Below, piece by piece: positions 17,303 through 25,037 of a stretch of DNA of 64,000 nt. The notes under the pieces are model-generated. The model did not search any database and was not told the DNA's origin. It worked only from the letters and a program-made list of their open reading frames with translations. Each line of letters begins with the position of its first letter. The stretch's first letter is position 1. Position numbers and translations under genes: made by a program. Source of the DNA: an uncultured Lachnospiraceae bacterium (GTDB taxonomy: Bacteria > Bacillota > Clostridia > Lachnospirales > Lachnospiraceae); NCBI GenBank assembly GCA_947177165.1, contig CAMWTP010000026.1, forward strand, positions 1-64,000, read 5' to 3'.

Positions 17303-17977
17303 ATGATAAAAAGATTATGCAACATTATTGGATTATGTATCATTATATCAACTATGCTATGTGCATGCGGAAAAAAGGGGAATCCCATTATATTGCCAGA
17401 CAGGGAAGATATCATATCCATAGGCGTTTCTGATGGTGAAAAATATGCCATGTTATCTAATACAGAGGAAGAAGCTGATGCGCTTATTAGCGAATTTTTC
17501 TGCATTTTAATGGATATGGAAGTAACCAACAAAGAGTCGATAACTGATGCTCCAGTTAATGTCAAGTATATTGAAATAAGCTTAAATTGTGATGATAAAA
17601 ATACAACCCTTTTTTATTATAAAGATAAAGGCACCGAATATGTAGAACAGCCATATCAGGGAATTTATAAGCCGGCGCCTGCTTTGGGATGGTATATAAC
17701 AGAAATGTTTAACTCAACAGATAATAATCCGGCATCCATAACATTTCAGGCAACAGTAATCGAAACGAACGATGACATAATTTTGGTAAAACCTGCATAT
17801 GGTTCGTTGGAATTGGATTCAGCTGATCAGTTTAGTATACCAAATAAAGAAGAACTTGAATTACAAACCGGTGACCTGATAGAGATTAGCTATAATGGAG
17901 AAATAATGGAATCATATCCTGCACAATTAGGAGAAATTTATGAAATCACTGTGATAGAGCAAACTATACCACAATAA
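17303..17977 (+). CDS. Lipoprotein with DUF5301-like domain
   Basis: This exported protein of 224 residues has a lipoprotein signal ending STMLCAC. The middle part (DGEKYAMLSNTEEEADALI, then VKYIEISLNC and IYKPAPALGWYI) resembles the DUF5301 family. The C-terminal 70 residues (ATVIETNDDIILVKP, then ETGDLIEISY-like LQTGDLIEISYNG and YEITVIE) look like a small OB-type barrel as in DUF3221 proteins. GAGGAGG precedes the ATG. Codon use is more A/T-rich than in the kinase cluster before it. Its function is unknown; it stands alone between a promoter and a terminator. Confidence 0.72.
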   Translation: MIKRLCNIIGLCIIISTMLCACGKKGNPIILPDREDIISIGVSDGEKYAMLSNTEEEADALISEFFCILMDMEVTNKESITDAPVNVKYIEISLNCDDKNTTLFYYKDKGTEYVEQPYQGIYKPAPALGWYITEMFNSTDNNPASITFQATVIETNDDIILVKPAYGSLELDSADQFSIPNKEELELQTGDLIEISYNGEIMESYPAQLGEIYEITVIEQTIPQ

Positions 17978-17990
17978 ACATTGTAAAGAA

Positions 17991-18023
17991 GGCTATCCAA
18001 CAATAAAACGGATAGCCTTTTTT
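17991..18023 (+). terminator. Rho-independent terminator after the lipoprotein gene
   Basis: GGCTATCC and GGATAGCC form the stem around an 11-base loop and are followed by six T. Confidence 0.9.
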
Positions 18024-18385
18024 CAATTTCCAGACCAATTTTTCCCAATATTCAGTAGGTAAAATTCAAAATACAGTTGCTCGAATTGCGTGAAAAATTA
18101 AGAAATGTATGAATATACAGGTTAGTTCAAGCTAATAAGCAGTGGGAACACTTTTCCGAAAAGGGAGTAATATTTCAGCGCTCGGTCACAATTCACACCT
18201 CAAAAGAGTATAGAGAATAGAACTTATATAAATAAGAGTGAGAGAAAAACGCACACGCACAATCTGGACAAAGAGATAAATCTTTAAGGCAGATAAGGAT
18301 CTGTAGAAAAAAAATTTATTATTTTTTGTAACGTTTTTTAATTAATTTCTATTTATACTTAGAAGGAAAGAGGTGAAAGCTATAA
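18024..18385. other. Non-coding spacer before the sigma gene
   Basis: There is no convincing reading frame in this A/T-rich spacer. Near its end TGTAAC (about 18327-18332) followed after 17 bases by TATTTA could be a self-activated ECF promoter, but this is weak. GGAAAGAGGTG gives the ribosome binding site of the sigma gene. Confidence 0.35.
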
Positions 18386-18899
18386 ATGGATTTACAGGAA
18401 GTATATATAAATTATGCAAATGATATTAAAAAGTTTTTATTTTGTCTGACACATAATTATGATTTGTCTGAAGAATTGACTCAGGAAACATTTTATCAAG
18501 CCTGTAAATCTATAGAGAGATATGATGGTACTTGTAAAATGTCTGTTTGGTTATGCCAAATAGCAAAACACGTATTTTATGATTATTTGAAAAAGCAAAA
18601 ACATTACGGTCAAGTTCGTACTGATGAAAACCTTGATTCCATTACAGAAGAAAATCCACACCAAATTTCATTAGAAGATTACTTTGTAATTAAGGAACAG
18701 GCGGAGGACATAATACATGCCGCTTTGAATATGAAAGAACCTTACCGCAAAATTTTTTTATTAAGAACATTAGGCGAAATGAGTTTTAAGGAAATTGGAT
18801 ACATATTTAAAAAAGAGTGATAATTGGGCGCGCGTTACCTATTATCGTGCAAAGGAAATGTTAAATGAAAGGGTAAATCATAGTGAAAGTGACATGTAA
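18386..18899 (+). pseudogene. ECF-type sigma factor with a +1 frameshift in an A6 run
   Basis: Region 2 (NYDLSEELTQETFYQACKSI, then SVWLCQIAKHVFYDYLKK) and region 4 (YRKIFLLRTLGEMSFKEIG) are those of an ECF sigma factor. The frame stops at 18820 after IFKKE. Reading one frame further on gives KKSDNWARVTYYRAKEMLNE, the expected second half of the region-4 helix-turn-helix, running to a TAA at 18897-18899 that overlaps the anti-sigma start. The shift lies in TTTAAAAAAGAG: one A fewer restores the frame. It may be a true pseudogene, a sequencing error in a homopolymer, or a gene rescued by transcriptional slippage. Intact length would be about 170 residues. Confidence 0.8.
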
Positions 18900-19503
18900 C
18901 ATTATTAAAGATTTAATGCCATCATTTGTGGATGAAATTTGTAGTGAAGATTCTAAAAATTTAATCTATGAGCATATACAAAGCTGCAAGCAATGTAAAG
19001 AGTTCTTAGAGTCTATGAAAAAGCCTGTTCAATCTGTTGAGTTAAGTGTAGAGAACGACAAATTGAAAGCACAAAAACCATTTAGAAAAATAAATAAAAT
19101 GCATCGGATTAGAATTATTATAGTTGCTATAGCTGTAATGGTAATGACAATGATAGGTATGATGGTTACAGTTAATGTTGGTGCCATAAATAATTTATTG
19201 TTCCCACATCAGATATCCGTCATTAATGAGGAGGATGGCATTGGAGAATGGAAAGCCATATCATTTGAGGGTGATCCGTATTTAATTTATGATTCAATAT
19301 TCTATAAGAAAACAGTTACAAATAATGCAAACAGTACGGATAGCATAAAAATGAGGATATTAGATGAAAAAGGGAACACTGTATTAAATGATTTAATAAT
19401 TGACGCTGGAACTACGATTAACTTAAAGGAATTAGAAAACAATAAATATTATACAGTAGAAATATGGGCAGACAATGGATGGTATATGCTTTACTTTAGA
19501 TAA
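18883..19503 (+). CDS. Anti-sigma factor with zinc-finger domain
   Basis: This protein of 206 residues has an N-terminal zf-HC2-type motif (His and Cys pair in YEHIQSCKQCKEFLE, about residues 25-40), one membrane helix (RIIIVAIAVMVMTMIGMMV) and an outer domain of about 110 residues. The cytoplasmic part would bind the sigma factor, as in known ECF pairs. The GTG start lies inside the restored frame of the sigma gene, the usual overlapping arrangement. If the sigma gene is really broken, this protein has lost its local partner. Confidence 0.85.
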   Translation: MKVTCNIIKDLMPSFVDEICSEDSKNLIYEHIQSCKQCKEFLESMKKPVQSVELSVENDKLKAQKPFRKINKMHRIRIIIVAIAVMVMTMIGMMVTVNVGAINNLLFPHQISVINEEDGIGEWKAISFEGDPYLIYDSIFYKKTVTNNANSTDSIKMRILDEKGNTVLNDLIIDAGTTINLKELENNKYYTVEIWADNGWYMLYFR

Positions 19504-19556
19504 GGTAGTAATAGTGCTACGCATTTTAAAAATATCATTTGTGAAAGGAGACAAAA

Positions 19557-19736
19557 ATGAAAAGAAGATTAGGAAGGTTATTAATGGTAACAGGAGTATG
19601 TGCATCACTCGCGGTTAGCCCAATAGTAGTGTTTGCGAGTGAAAGTGAGTCGAATGTTATTGCAACAGACACCGTTCAGGAGCAGATTCAACCACGTGTA
19701 AATTGGTCAGGAACAGCATATTTGGCAGCCTTGTGA
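19557..19736 (+). pseudogene. Secreted protein gene truncated by a transposase remnant
   Basis: AAAGGAG precedes an ATG that opens a clear signal peptide (MKRRLGRLLMVTGVCASLAV, then VVFASESES). The mature part begins normally (VQEQIQPRVNWSGTAYL), then foreign sequence appears at about 19722-19733 and a stop follows at 19734-19736. About 59 residues remain. It follows the sigma/anti-sigma pair by about 55 bases and was probably the output gene of that cassette. Confidence 0.7.
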
Positions 19737-20400
19737 TACCAGATAATCCTGCCCTTAAAGACAAACTGGCCGTTCCACTGTTCATTGTCAGGGGCTGTTT
19801 CAAACTCTTTACTGATCAGTCTCGTGTTCCTCTGCAGTGGCAGGATATAATTCAGCTTCCTCTCCATAAGGAATGAAACATTTTTCTTTGAATAAAAACC
19901 CTTGTCAGCTATTATTGTACAGTTTTTTACCCCGGACTGAATTACTGTGTCTGCCATTGCGGTCTTATCAGCTATGTTCCTCAACACGATACGATAAAAG
20001 ACTGGTGCATGGCTTCCTGAGTCGAAAAGGTACAGAAGCCGTACATGCCTGTTCTGGATATGTCCCGGATTGTACCCTTTGCGTGAGGACGAGTCTGAAG
20101 CTCACGTAAAGATTAAGGTTCCGTCTATCAGCACTGTTGACTCGTCTGGAACAAACATCTTCATAAAACGTTCCATTTCTGACTCGCGGTCTGTACCGGC
20201 ATGGATATCAGACTGCGGACCATAGGGTTTTTCGTTTCATACATTCTTAAACAATTGGCATTTGGAATAAACCCGTCGTTTTTGTGATTTTTCCGATACA
20301 TTTTCCCGTGACTTTTTTGGAACGGTTTTTTTCTTTGCATCCCACTTCGAAGAAATATCCTGCGCAATCTGTATCGCTTATTTTCCTACAGTTTCTTATG
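19722..20400 (-). mobile_element. Decayed IS4-superfamily transposase fragment
   Basis: Read on the minus strand, pieces in shifting frames match an IS4/IS1634-like DDE transposase in order: SSKWDAKKKTVPKKS, then GKMYRKNHKNDGFIPN, VLIDGT (first catalytic Asp), RKGYNPGH, SHAPVFYRIVLRNIADK, and IIADKGFYSKKNVSFLMERK (second Asp). At least three frameshifts or stops separate them. The N-terminal part and the third catalytic region are missing, and I see no terminal inverted repeats. One edge truncates the secreted-protein gene and the other abuts the BrnA stop. Confidence 0.8.
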
Positions 20401-20686
20401 TTGTTATATACTCGTTGACAGCCTTATCTAATAAACGCCCTAATAATTCGATATAATCTCCATTGATGGATTTGGCCTTCTCTATTGTTGAAGGAGAAAC
20501 ATAGACAGTAAGAGGTTCAACTTTATAGGGTTTTTCTTTTCTTGCAGCGATAAATGCTTTTTCCATATCGCCAGTTAACTCAGGAGAGTCAGCATCGTAA
20601 ACGATAGGACGTTTTTTGGCTTCTCTTAGCATTTGCTTTTCCTCATTTGATAGTTGGGCTCCCGGCTCCAATTTAAACGATACCAT
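20396..20686 (-). CDS. brnA: BrnA-like antitoxin
   Basis: This protein of 96 residues would neutralise the BrnT RNase and repress the operon, as known for type II BrnTA systems. The C-terminal part (PLTVYVSPSTIEKAKSINGD) fits a ribbon-helix-helix-like DNA-binding and dimerisation domain. It overlaps the toxin gene by 14 bases, in the toxin-first order usual for BrnTA. AAAGGAG precedes the ATG. Its last codon lies at the border of the transposase fragment. Confidence 0.8.
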   Translation of the reverse strand: MVSFKLEPGAQLSNEEKQMLREAKKRPIVYDADSPELTGDMEKAFIAARKEKPYKVEPLTVYVSPSTIEKAKSINGDYIELLGRLLDKAVNEYITT

Positions 20687-20951
20687 AATATAATCTCCTT
20701 TCTCTTGTATTGGCTAATCTTGCCGAAATCAGTCGAATATTTGGCTGGCGTTCCGTATATACAACAAATAAAACTTCATCGGCCATACCGATTGTTATGA
20801 AACGGTCTTCTTCAATCTCACTATGTGCTGTATCATAAATTTCAACACGGTTTTCGTCTAAGAATACTTTTGCAGCTGTCTCGAAAGAAATGCCATGTTT
20901 TCTTATATTTGCTTCTGCTTTTTCTTCATCCCATTCAAAATTCAAATTCAT
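20673..20951 (-). CDS. brnT: BrnT-like toxin (RelE-fold RNase)
   Basis: This protein of 92 residues has the BrnT hallmarks FEWDEEKAEANIRKHGISFE at the N-terminus, then TIGMADEVLFVVYTE and ISARLANTRERRLYY at the C-terminus. BrnT proteins are ribonucleases that halt translation under stress until bound by BrnA. The gene has a weak ribosome binding site. Position next to a transposase fragment and a broken gene fits a region of turnover. Confidence 0.87.
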   Translation of the reverse strand: MNLNFEWDEEKAEANIRKHGISFETAAKVFLDENRVEIYDTAHSEIEEDRFITIGMADEVLFVVYTERQPNIRLISARLANTRERRLYYGIV

Positions 20952-21043
20952 ATGTGTTCTTGCCTTCGATACTTTTTGTATTGTTCTATGTCAATATTAT
21001 AACGTAAATTTTCTCAGTTGAAAATAAAAATTTTAATAACAGC

Positions 21044-21090
21044 AATAAAAACGGCAGCACCGTTGACTATGTAATCAATGGCGCTGCCGT
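21044..21090 (-). terminator. Terminator of the lacI-uxaC operon
   Basis: On the minus strand ACGGCAGCGCCATTGA pairs with TCAACGGTGCTGCCGT, followed by TTTTTAT. It ends 15 bases from the uxaC stop. Confidence 0.85.
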
Positions 21091-21104
21091 GCTTGTATAT
21101 GTTA

Positions 21105-22520
21105 TTATACCGTCTTTAAATCAAATCCAAAATAATTCACCGCATTATTATAAGAAATACCTTTCACAATTTCCTCAAGAATCTCAGCGTCGTCAGGGAA
21201 CTCGCCGTCCTCCACCCAGTTTCCAACCAGATTGCACATAATTCTTCTGAAATACTCATGTCTGGTGTAGGAGAGGAAGCTTCTGGAGTCTGTCAGCATG
21301 CCGACAAAGCCGGAGAGGTTTCCGAGGTTTGCCAGCGAGATCATCTGATCCTGCATACCGGTCTTGTGATCGTTGAACCACCATGCGCTGCCCTGCTGAA
21401 TCTTTGCACAGGCCGTGGAATCCTGGAAGCAGCCAAGGATTGTGCCGATCGCCTGGTTATCGTTCGGGTTTAAGCTGTAAATAATGGTCTTTGGAAGCTC
21501 GTCTGTCCTGATGAGCGCATTCAGGAAGTCTGCAAGCTCTGCAGAAGGCGCGTAGTTGTTGATGCAGTCATATCCGGTGTCGGGACCTAACTGGTCATAG
21601 CGCAGCGTATTGTTGTCTCTCTTGCAGCCATAGTGGAGCTGCATTACCCAGTTTAATCTGTGGTACTGTTTTCCGACAAACAGCATAAATGCAGTCTTGT
21701 ACTGGAGCTCCTCCTGTCTTGTGACAGCCGCGCCGCCCTTTCTCTTGGCAAAAATTGCCTCGATCTCGTCATCAGAAGCAGGCTGGTACATCACATACTC
21801 GAGGGCGTGGTCAGATACAGAGCAGCCCATGGAAGCAAAGAAGTCAAGCCTGTTGAGCAGTGCGCTCTTCAAATCTGCGAATGTGTTGATGGCAATGCCG
21901 CTCACGTCGGCAAGCTTTGCGAGATAGTCAAAATAGTCAGGCTTCTCGATATTCATTGCCTTGTCCGGTCTCCATGCGGGAAGAACCTGTACATCAAAGG
22001 TATCGTCAGCCGCAATCTGTTTGTGGTATTCAAGCGAATCGACCGGGTCGTCTGTCGTGCAGATCAGCGTGACGTTTGAGCTCTTGATCAGACCGCGTAC
22101 GCTCATGCTGTCCTCCTTGAGCTTTTCATTGCAGAGATTCCACACTTCCTCCGCAGTTTTCTTGTTGAGCACACCAGTGTAGCCGAAGTAGCGCTGAAGC
22201 TCAAGGTGTGTCCAGTGGAAGAGCGGGTTGCCGATCGCCTTGCCGACACACTCAGCCCATTTGAAGAACTTTTCCTTGTCCGAAGCGTCGCCTGTGATGA
22301 ATTTCTCGTCTACGCCGCAGGAGCGCATAAAGCGCCATTTGTAGTGGTCGCCGCCGAGCCATACCTGCGTGATGTTGTCGAACTTGCGGTTGTTTGCAAT
22401 CTCTGCAGGATTGATGTGGCAGTGGTAGTCGAGCACAGGTGTCTTTTCAGCATAGTTGTGAAAAAGGTCGCTCGCCGTCCTGGTCTGGAGCAAAAAGTCC
22501 TTATCCATAAAAGATTTCAT
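21105..22520 (-). CDS. uxaC: Glucuronate/galacturonate isomerase
   Basis: This enzyme of 471 residues converts D-glucuronate to fructuronate and D-galacturonate to tagaturonate, the first step of hexuronate catabolism. Family marks are the metal-binding LDYHCHINPAEIANNRKF near residue 35, FKWAECVGKAIGNPL, and MLTDSRSFLSYTRHEYFRR near the C-terminus. Length is normal for UxaC (about 470). It lies 29 bases after the lacI stop in one operon. The later enzymes (UxuA/UxuB, KdgK, KdgA) are not in the window. Confidence 0.95.
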   Translation of the reverse strand: MKSFMDKDFLLQTRTASDLFHNYAEKTPVLDYHCHINPAEIANNRKFDNITQVWLGGDHYKWRFMRSCGVDEKFITGDASDKEKFFKWAECVGKAIGNPLFHWTHLELQRYFGYTGVLNKKTAEEVWNLCNEKLKEDSMSVRGLIKSSNVTLICTTDDPVDSLEYHKQIAADDTFDVQVLPAWRPDKAMNIEKPDYFDYLAKLADVSGIAINTFADLKSALLNRLDFFASMGCSVSDHALEYVMYQPASDDEIEAIFAKRKGGAAVTRQEELQYKTAFMLFVGKQYHRLNWVMQLHYGCKRDNNTLRYDQLGPDTGYDCINNYAPSAELADFLNALIRTDELPKTIIYSLNPNDNQAIGTILGCFQDSTACAKIQQGSAWWFNDHKTGMQDQMISLANLGNLSGFVGMLTDSRSFLSYTRHEYFRRIMCNLVGNWVEDGEFPDDAEILEEIVKGISYNNAVNYFGFDLKTV

Positions 22521-22549
22521 GATGATACCTCCGTTTTTATTATATATTA

Positions 22550-23554
22550 TTAAAGAGTAGTACCTCTTTTAATCAGTTCGCCGGAGAAGATGACCTTCTG
22601 GGGCATTTCTTTATTGTTCAGGATACCGATCAGCGTCTTTACGATGTGATGGCACAGGGTTTCGAGGCGGTTGTCGACACTGGTCAGCTCCGGTTCACAG
22701 CAGGTGCTGAGGATGGAGTTGTTATAGCCGACAATGGACAGCTCGTCCGGCATGGACAGCCCTTTTTTGTGCGCAAACTTGACTGCGCCGATGGCGAGAT
22801 TGTCGTCCGCAGCGACGACAGCCCTATATTTGAGGGAGCTGTCAAGGTCGGCCAGGAAGTCTGCGATGGCCGGAAGATTGGCGTGGCTTCCCGGAAAATA
22901 CTGCATGTATTCCATGCGCAGCGGGAGTCCTCTCTGTGTGAGTGCACTCTGATAGCCGGACAGCTTTCTCAGCGCGGAGAAGGACTTGGAGTTATACAGA
23001 TACAGAATGTTCTCGATGCCCGTATCTATTATATAGGAAGTGGCCTGCATGGTTGACTTAAAGTCGTCGCAGAGGCTGCAGTACACATTTTCACAGTCAA
23101 AGTCCGCATTGAGCAAAAGGATTGGGATTTCCCTGGCGGCTTCGCGGATATAGTCGTTCTCGGAATCGTTGTCCGCCACGAAATTGGAGCCCACGAGAAT
23201 CACACTGTCAACCTTTTTGTTGACGAGGAGATTCAGGTATTTCTGTTTGTCCTCGAGCTTGTAACCCGTACAGCAGAGGATACAGTTGTAGTTGTTCTCC
23301 CGCAATTCCTGCTCGATGTGGTATATGGCATTGGCAAGATATAGATCGGAAGAGTCGGCACACAGTATGCCGATCGTATTCATCGAGTTTAAGCCAAGTC
23401 CTCTTGCAAAAGCGTTCGGCGTGTAGTCGCATGCCTCGATCACGGCCAGAACCTTTTGACGCGTCTGGGCACTGACGTTGCTGGAACCGTTCAGTACGCG
23501 CGATACAGTTGCTATGGATACACCGGCTTTCTCGGAGACGTCGTAGATTGTCAT
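22550..23554 (-). CDS. LacI family regulator of hexuronate genes
   Basis: This repressor of 334 residues has the N-terminal LacI helix-turn-helix (MTIYDVSEKAGVSIATVSRV, hinge NAFARGLG) and a periplasmic-binding-protein-type sensor domain. I chose the ATG at 23554, which AAAGGTGG precedes and where the helix-turn-helix begins. It is followed by uxaC and is divergent from kduI. A perfect palindrome over the kduI promoter is its probable operator. The inducer is likely a hexuronate or a pectin-derived keto-sugar acid. Confidence 0.9.
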   Translation of the reverse strand: MTIYDVSEKAGVSIATVSRVLNGSSNVSAQTRQKVLAVIEACDYTPNAFARGLGLNSMNTIGILCADSSDLYLANAIYHIEQELRENNYNCILCCTGYKLEDKQKYLNLLVNKKVDSVILVGSNFVADNDSENDYIREAAREIPILLLNADFDCENVYCSLCDDFKSTMQATSYIIDTGIENILYLYNSKSFSALRKLSGYQSALTQRGLPLRMEYMQYFPGSHANLPAIADFLADLDSSLKYRAVVAADDNLAIGAVKFAHKKGLSMPDELSIVGYNNSILSTCCEPELTSVDNRLETLCHHIVKTLIGILNNKEMPQKVIFSGELIKRGTTL

Positions 23555-23681
23555 GAGAGTATCCACCTTTCCCCAATGTAGTGATGACTGCAATTGTAAC
23601 AAACTATGAAAGCACTACCATAATTTAAATAAATTATAGGATAAAAATGACTGAAAATCAAGTGAAAATGGGAATATTTTA

Positions 23682-23710
23682 TTGACTATTTGACAGTGCT
23701 GCGATAAAAT
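23682..23710 (+). promoter_or_regulatory. Promoter of kduI
   Basis: TTGACT (23682-23687) and TAAAAT (23705-23710) are separated by 17 bases, about 80 bases before the kduI start. Confidence 0.65.
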
Positions 23711-23723
23711 GTAAGTACTTACA
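23710..23723. promoter_or_regulatory. LacI-type operator at the kduI promoter
   Basis: TGTAAGTACTTACA is a perfect 14-bp palindrome. It starts at the last base of the -10 box and covers the expected transcription start, a good position for repression by the divergent LacI protein. Confidence 0.6.
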
Positions 23724-23794
23724 GTCTGTTGGATACATTTGAGACACAGTATAAATCAATCGTAAAAATCTATAAAAAGGAAGGTAAATGAATC

Positions 23795-24655
23795 ATGGAA
23801 TTGAGAACAGCTGCTTCACCAAAGGATGTAAAGAATTACACGACCGAGAGACTCAGAGAGGAGTTTCTGATCGATGATCTGTTCAGGACAGGTGAGCTCA
23901 AGCTCGTATACAGCCACATCGACCGCATCATCACAGGTTCCGCAGTGCCGGTAGAGCCGATCGCACTGACGGCCGGGGGCGAGCTGCGCGCAGCGTATTT
24001 CTGCCAGAGACGTGAGCTTGGCGTCATCAATATCGGACCGGCAGGAATCATCACTATCGACGGCAAAAAGTACGAGGTAGGACATAAGGAAGGCATGTAT
24101 ATCGGTATGGGCTCGAAGGATATCACATTTGAGTCCGTCGATGCGGAAAATCCGGCGAAGTTTTACCTGAACAGTGCACCTGCACACAAGACCTATCCGA
24201 CCAGACTGATCAAGCCGCAGGGCGAGGCGTCGGAGGATGTCGTGATCATCAAGGATGAGAACAAGGTGGAGCTTGGCTGTCTCGAGGACGCAAACCACAG
24301 GGTAATCAACAAGTACATTCTGCCGGGGCAGGTTGAGAGCTGCCAGCTCGTCATGGGCATGACGGCGCTAAAACCCGGAAGTGTATGGAATACGATGCCG
24401 TGCCACACCCATGACAGACGCATGGAGGTGTATCTGTATTTCGACATGCCAGAGGATGCATTTGTGATGCATTACATGGGGGAACCGCAGGAGACAAGAC
24501 ATATCGTCATGAGAAATGAGCAGGCTGTGATCTCGCCGAGCTGGTCGATCCACTCGGGAAGCGGCAGCCGCGCATACACCTTTATCTGGGGTATGGTGGG
24601 AGAAAATCAGGACTTTGACGACATGGACGGAGTGCGCATGCAGGATTTGATGTAA
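23795..24655 (+). CDS. kduI: 5-keto-4-deoxyuronate isomerase
   Basis: This enzyme of 286 residues interconverts 4-deoxy-L-threo-5-hexosulose uronate and 3-deoxy-D-glycero-2,5-hexodiulosonate in pectin and glycosaminoglycan breakdown. The zinc ligands known from E. coli KduI are visible as HTHDRRMEVYLYF (two His and Glu) and the His of SWSIHSGSGS. The N-terminus (RTAASPKDVKNYTTERLREE) matches the family and length is normal. It is a single-gene unit with its own promoter and terminator. The usual next gene, kduD, is absent. Confidence 0.95.
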   Translation: MELRTAASPKDVKNYTTERLREEFLIDDLFRTGELKLVYSHIDRIITGSAVPVEPIALTAGGELRAAYFCQRRELGVINIGPAGIITIDGKKYEVGHKEGMYIGMGSKDITFESVDAENPAKFYLNSAPAHKTYPTRLIKPQGEASEDVVIIKDENKVELGCLEDANHRVINKYILPGQVESCQLVMGMTALKPGSVWNTMPCHTHDRRMEVYLYFDMPEDAFVMHYMGEPQETRHIVMRNEQAVISPSWSIHSGSGSRAYTFIWGMVGENQDFDDMDGVRMQDLM

Positions 24656-24668
24656 GATGTGGAAAAAG

Positions 24669-24710
24669 GGGCTCTCTGACAATCATTGTTATTGCCAGAG
24701 AGTCCTTTTT
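24669..24710 (+). terminator. Terminator after kduI
   Basis: GGGCTCTCTGaCAAT pairs with ATTGcCAGAGAGtCC around a 7-base loop and is followed by TTTTT. Confidence 0.88.
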
Positions 24711-24718
24711 ATGCACAC

Positions 24719-24761
24719 GGGCACCCAAAGGAAATATGTCAGCTGGAGCTGACGGGTGCCC
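24719..24761 (+). promoter_or_regulatory. Compact two-stem structure upstream of glgX
   Basis: An outer stem GGGCACCC (24719-24726) pairs with GGGTGCCC (24754-24761). Inside it is a second perfect stem, GTCAGC-TGGA-GCTGAC (24738-24753), directly abutting the outer arm, with an 11-base bulge AAAGGAAATAT on one side. It could be a small structured RNA, part of a leader, or a DNA-level palindrome. It matches no riboswitch I know. Confidence 0.4.
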
Positions 24762-24809
24762 AGCGCGCGGGTAACTCGATTGTACAGGGGTGCGGGCAGG
24801 AGGAATGAT

Positions 24810-24867
24810 TTTTTACCAGAAAAAAATACAAAAATGCGGAGCGTAATTCGCACTTTTGTGGTAAAAA
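24810..24867. repeat. Long interrupted inverted repeat upstream of glgX
   Basis: TTTTTACCA (24810-24818) pairs with TGGTAAAAA (24859-24867). Within it ACAAAAATGCG (24828-24838) pairs with CGCACTTTTGT (24849-24859) with one mismatch. It lies just upstream of the glgX promoter, so it is more likely a DNA site or the end of a short upstream transcript than part of the glgX leader. Confidence 0.45.
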
Positions 24868-24888
24868 CGTGCAAATTTAACAGAAACG

Positions 24889-24917
24889 TTGCACCATTTT
24901 GGAAAATCATGTAAAAT
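24889..24917 (+). promoter_or_regulatory. Promoter of the glgX-cheY unit
   Basis: TTGCAC (24889-24894) and TAAAAT (24912-24917) are separated by 17 bases. GTGCAA at 24869-24874 forms an inverted pair with the -35 TTGCAC and might be an operator. Confidence 0.55.
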
Positions 24918-25037
24918 CAAAGCATATACGCATTTTTGTCAGTACTAAGCATCTATAAAAGGATGGGGTTATTGGCTTACAGGTTCCAAATGCTGCATGA
25001 CTGGTTAGAATGATAACAAGGGAGGATTTTCAATTTT

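Noticed and set aside
18800..18825. Programmed -1 ribosomal frameshift at TTTAAAAAAG in the sigma gene
   Set aside because: A -1 shift does not reach the conserved continuation, which lies in the +1 (or -2) frame; only loss of one A or slippage in transcription fits.
19722..20400. Complete insertion sequence
   Set aside because: The transposase is in several frames, lacks its N-terminal part and third catalytic region, and no terminal inverted repeats or target duplication are visible.
24719..24870. Known riboswitch upstream of glgX
   Set aside because: The stems and loop bases do not match any class I can recall, and the element lies upstream of the best promoter.
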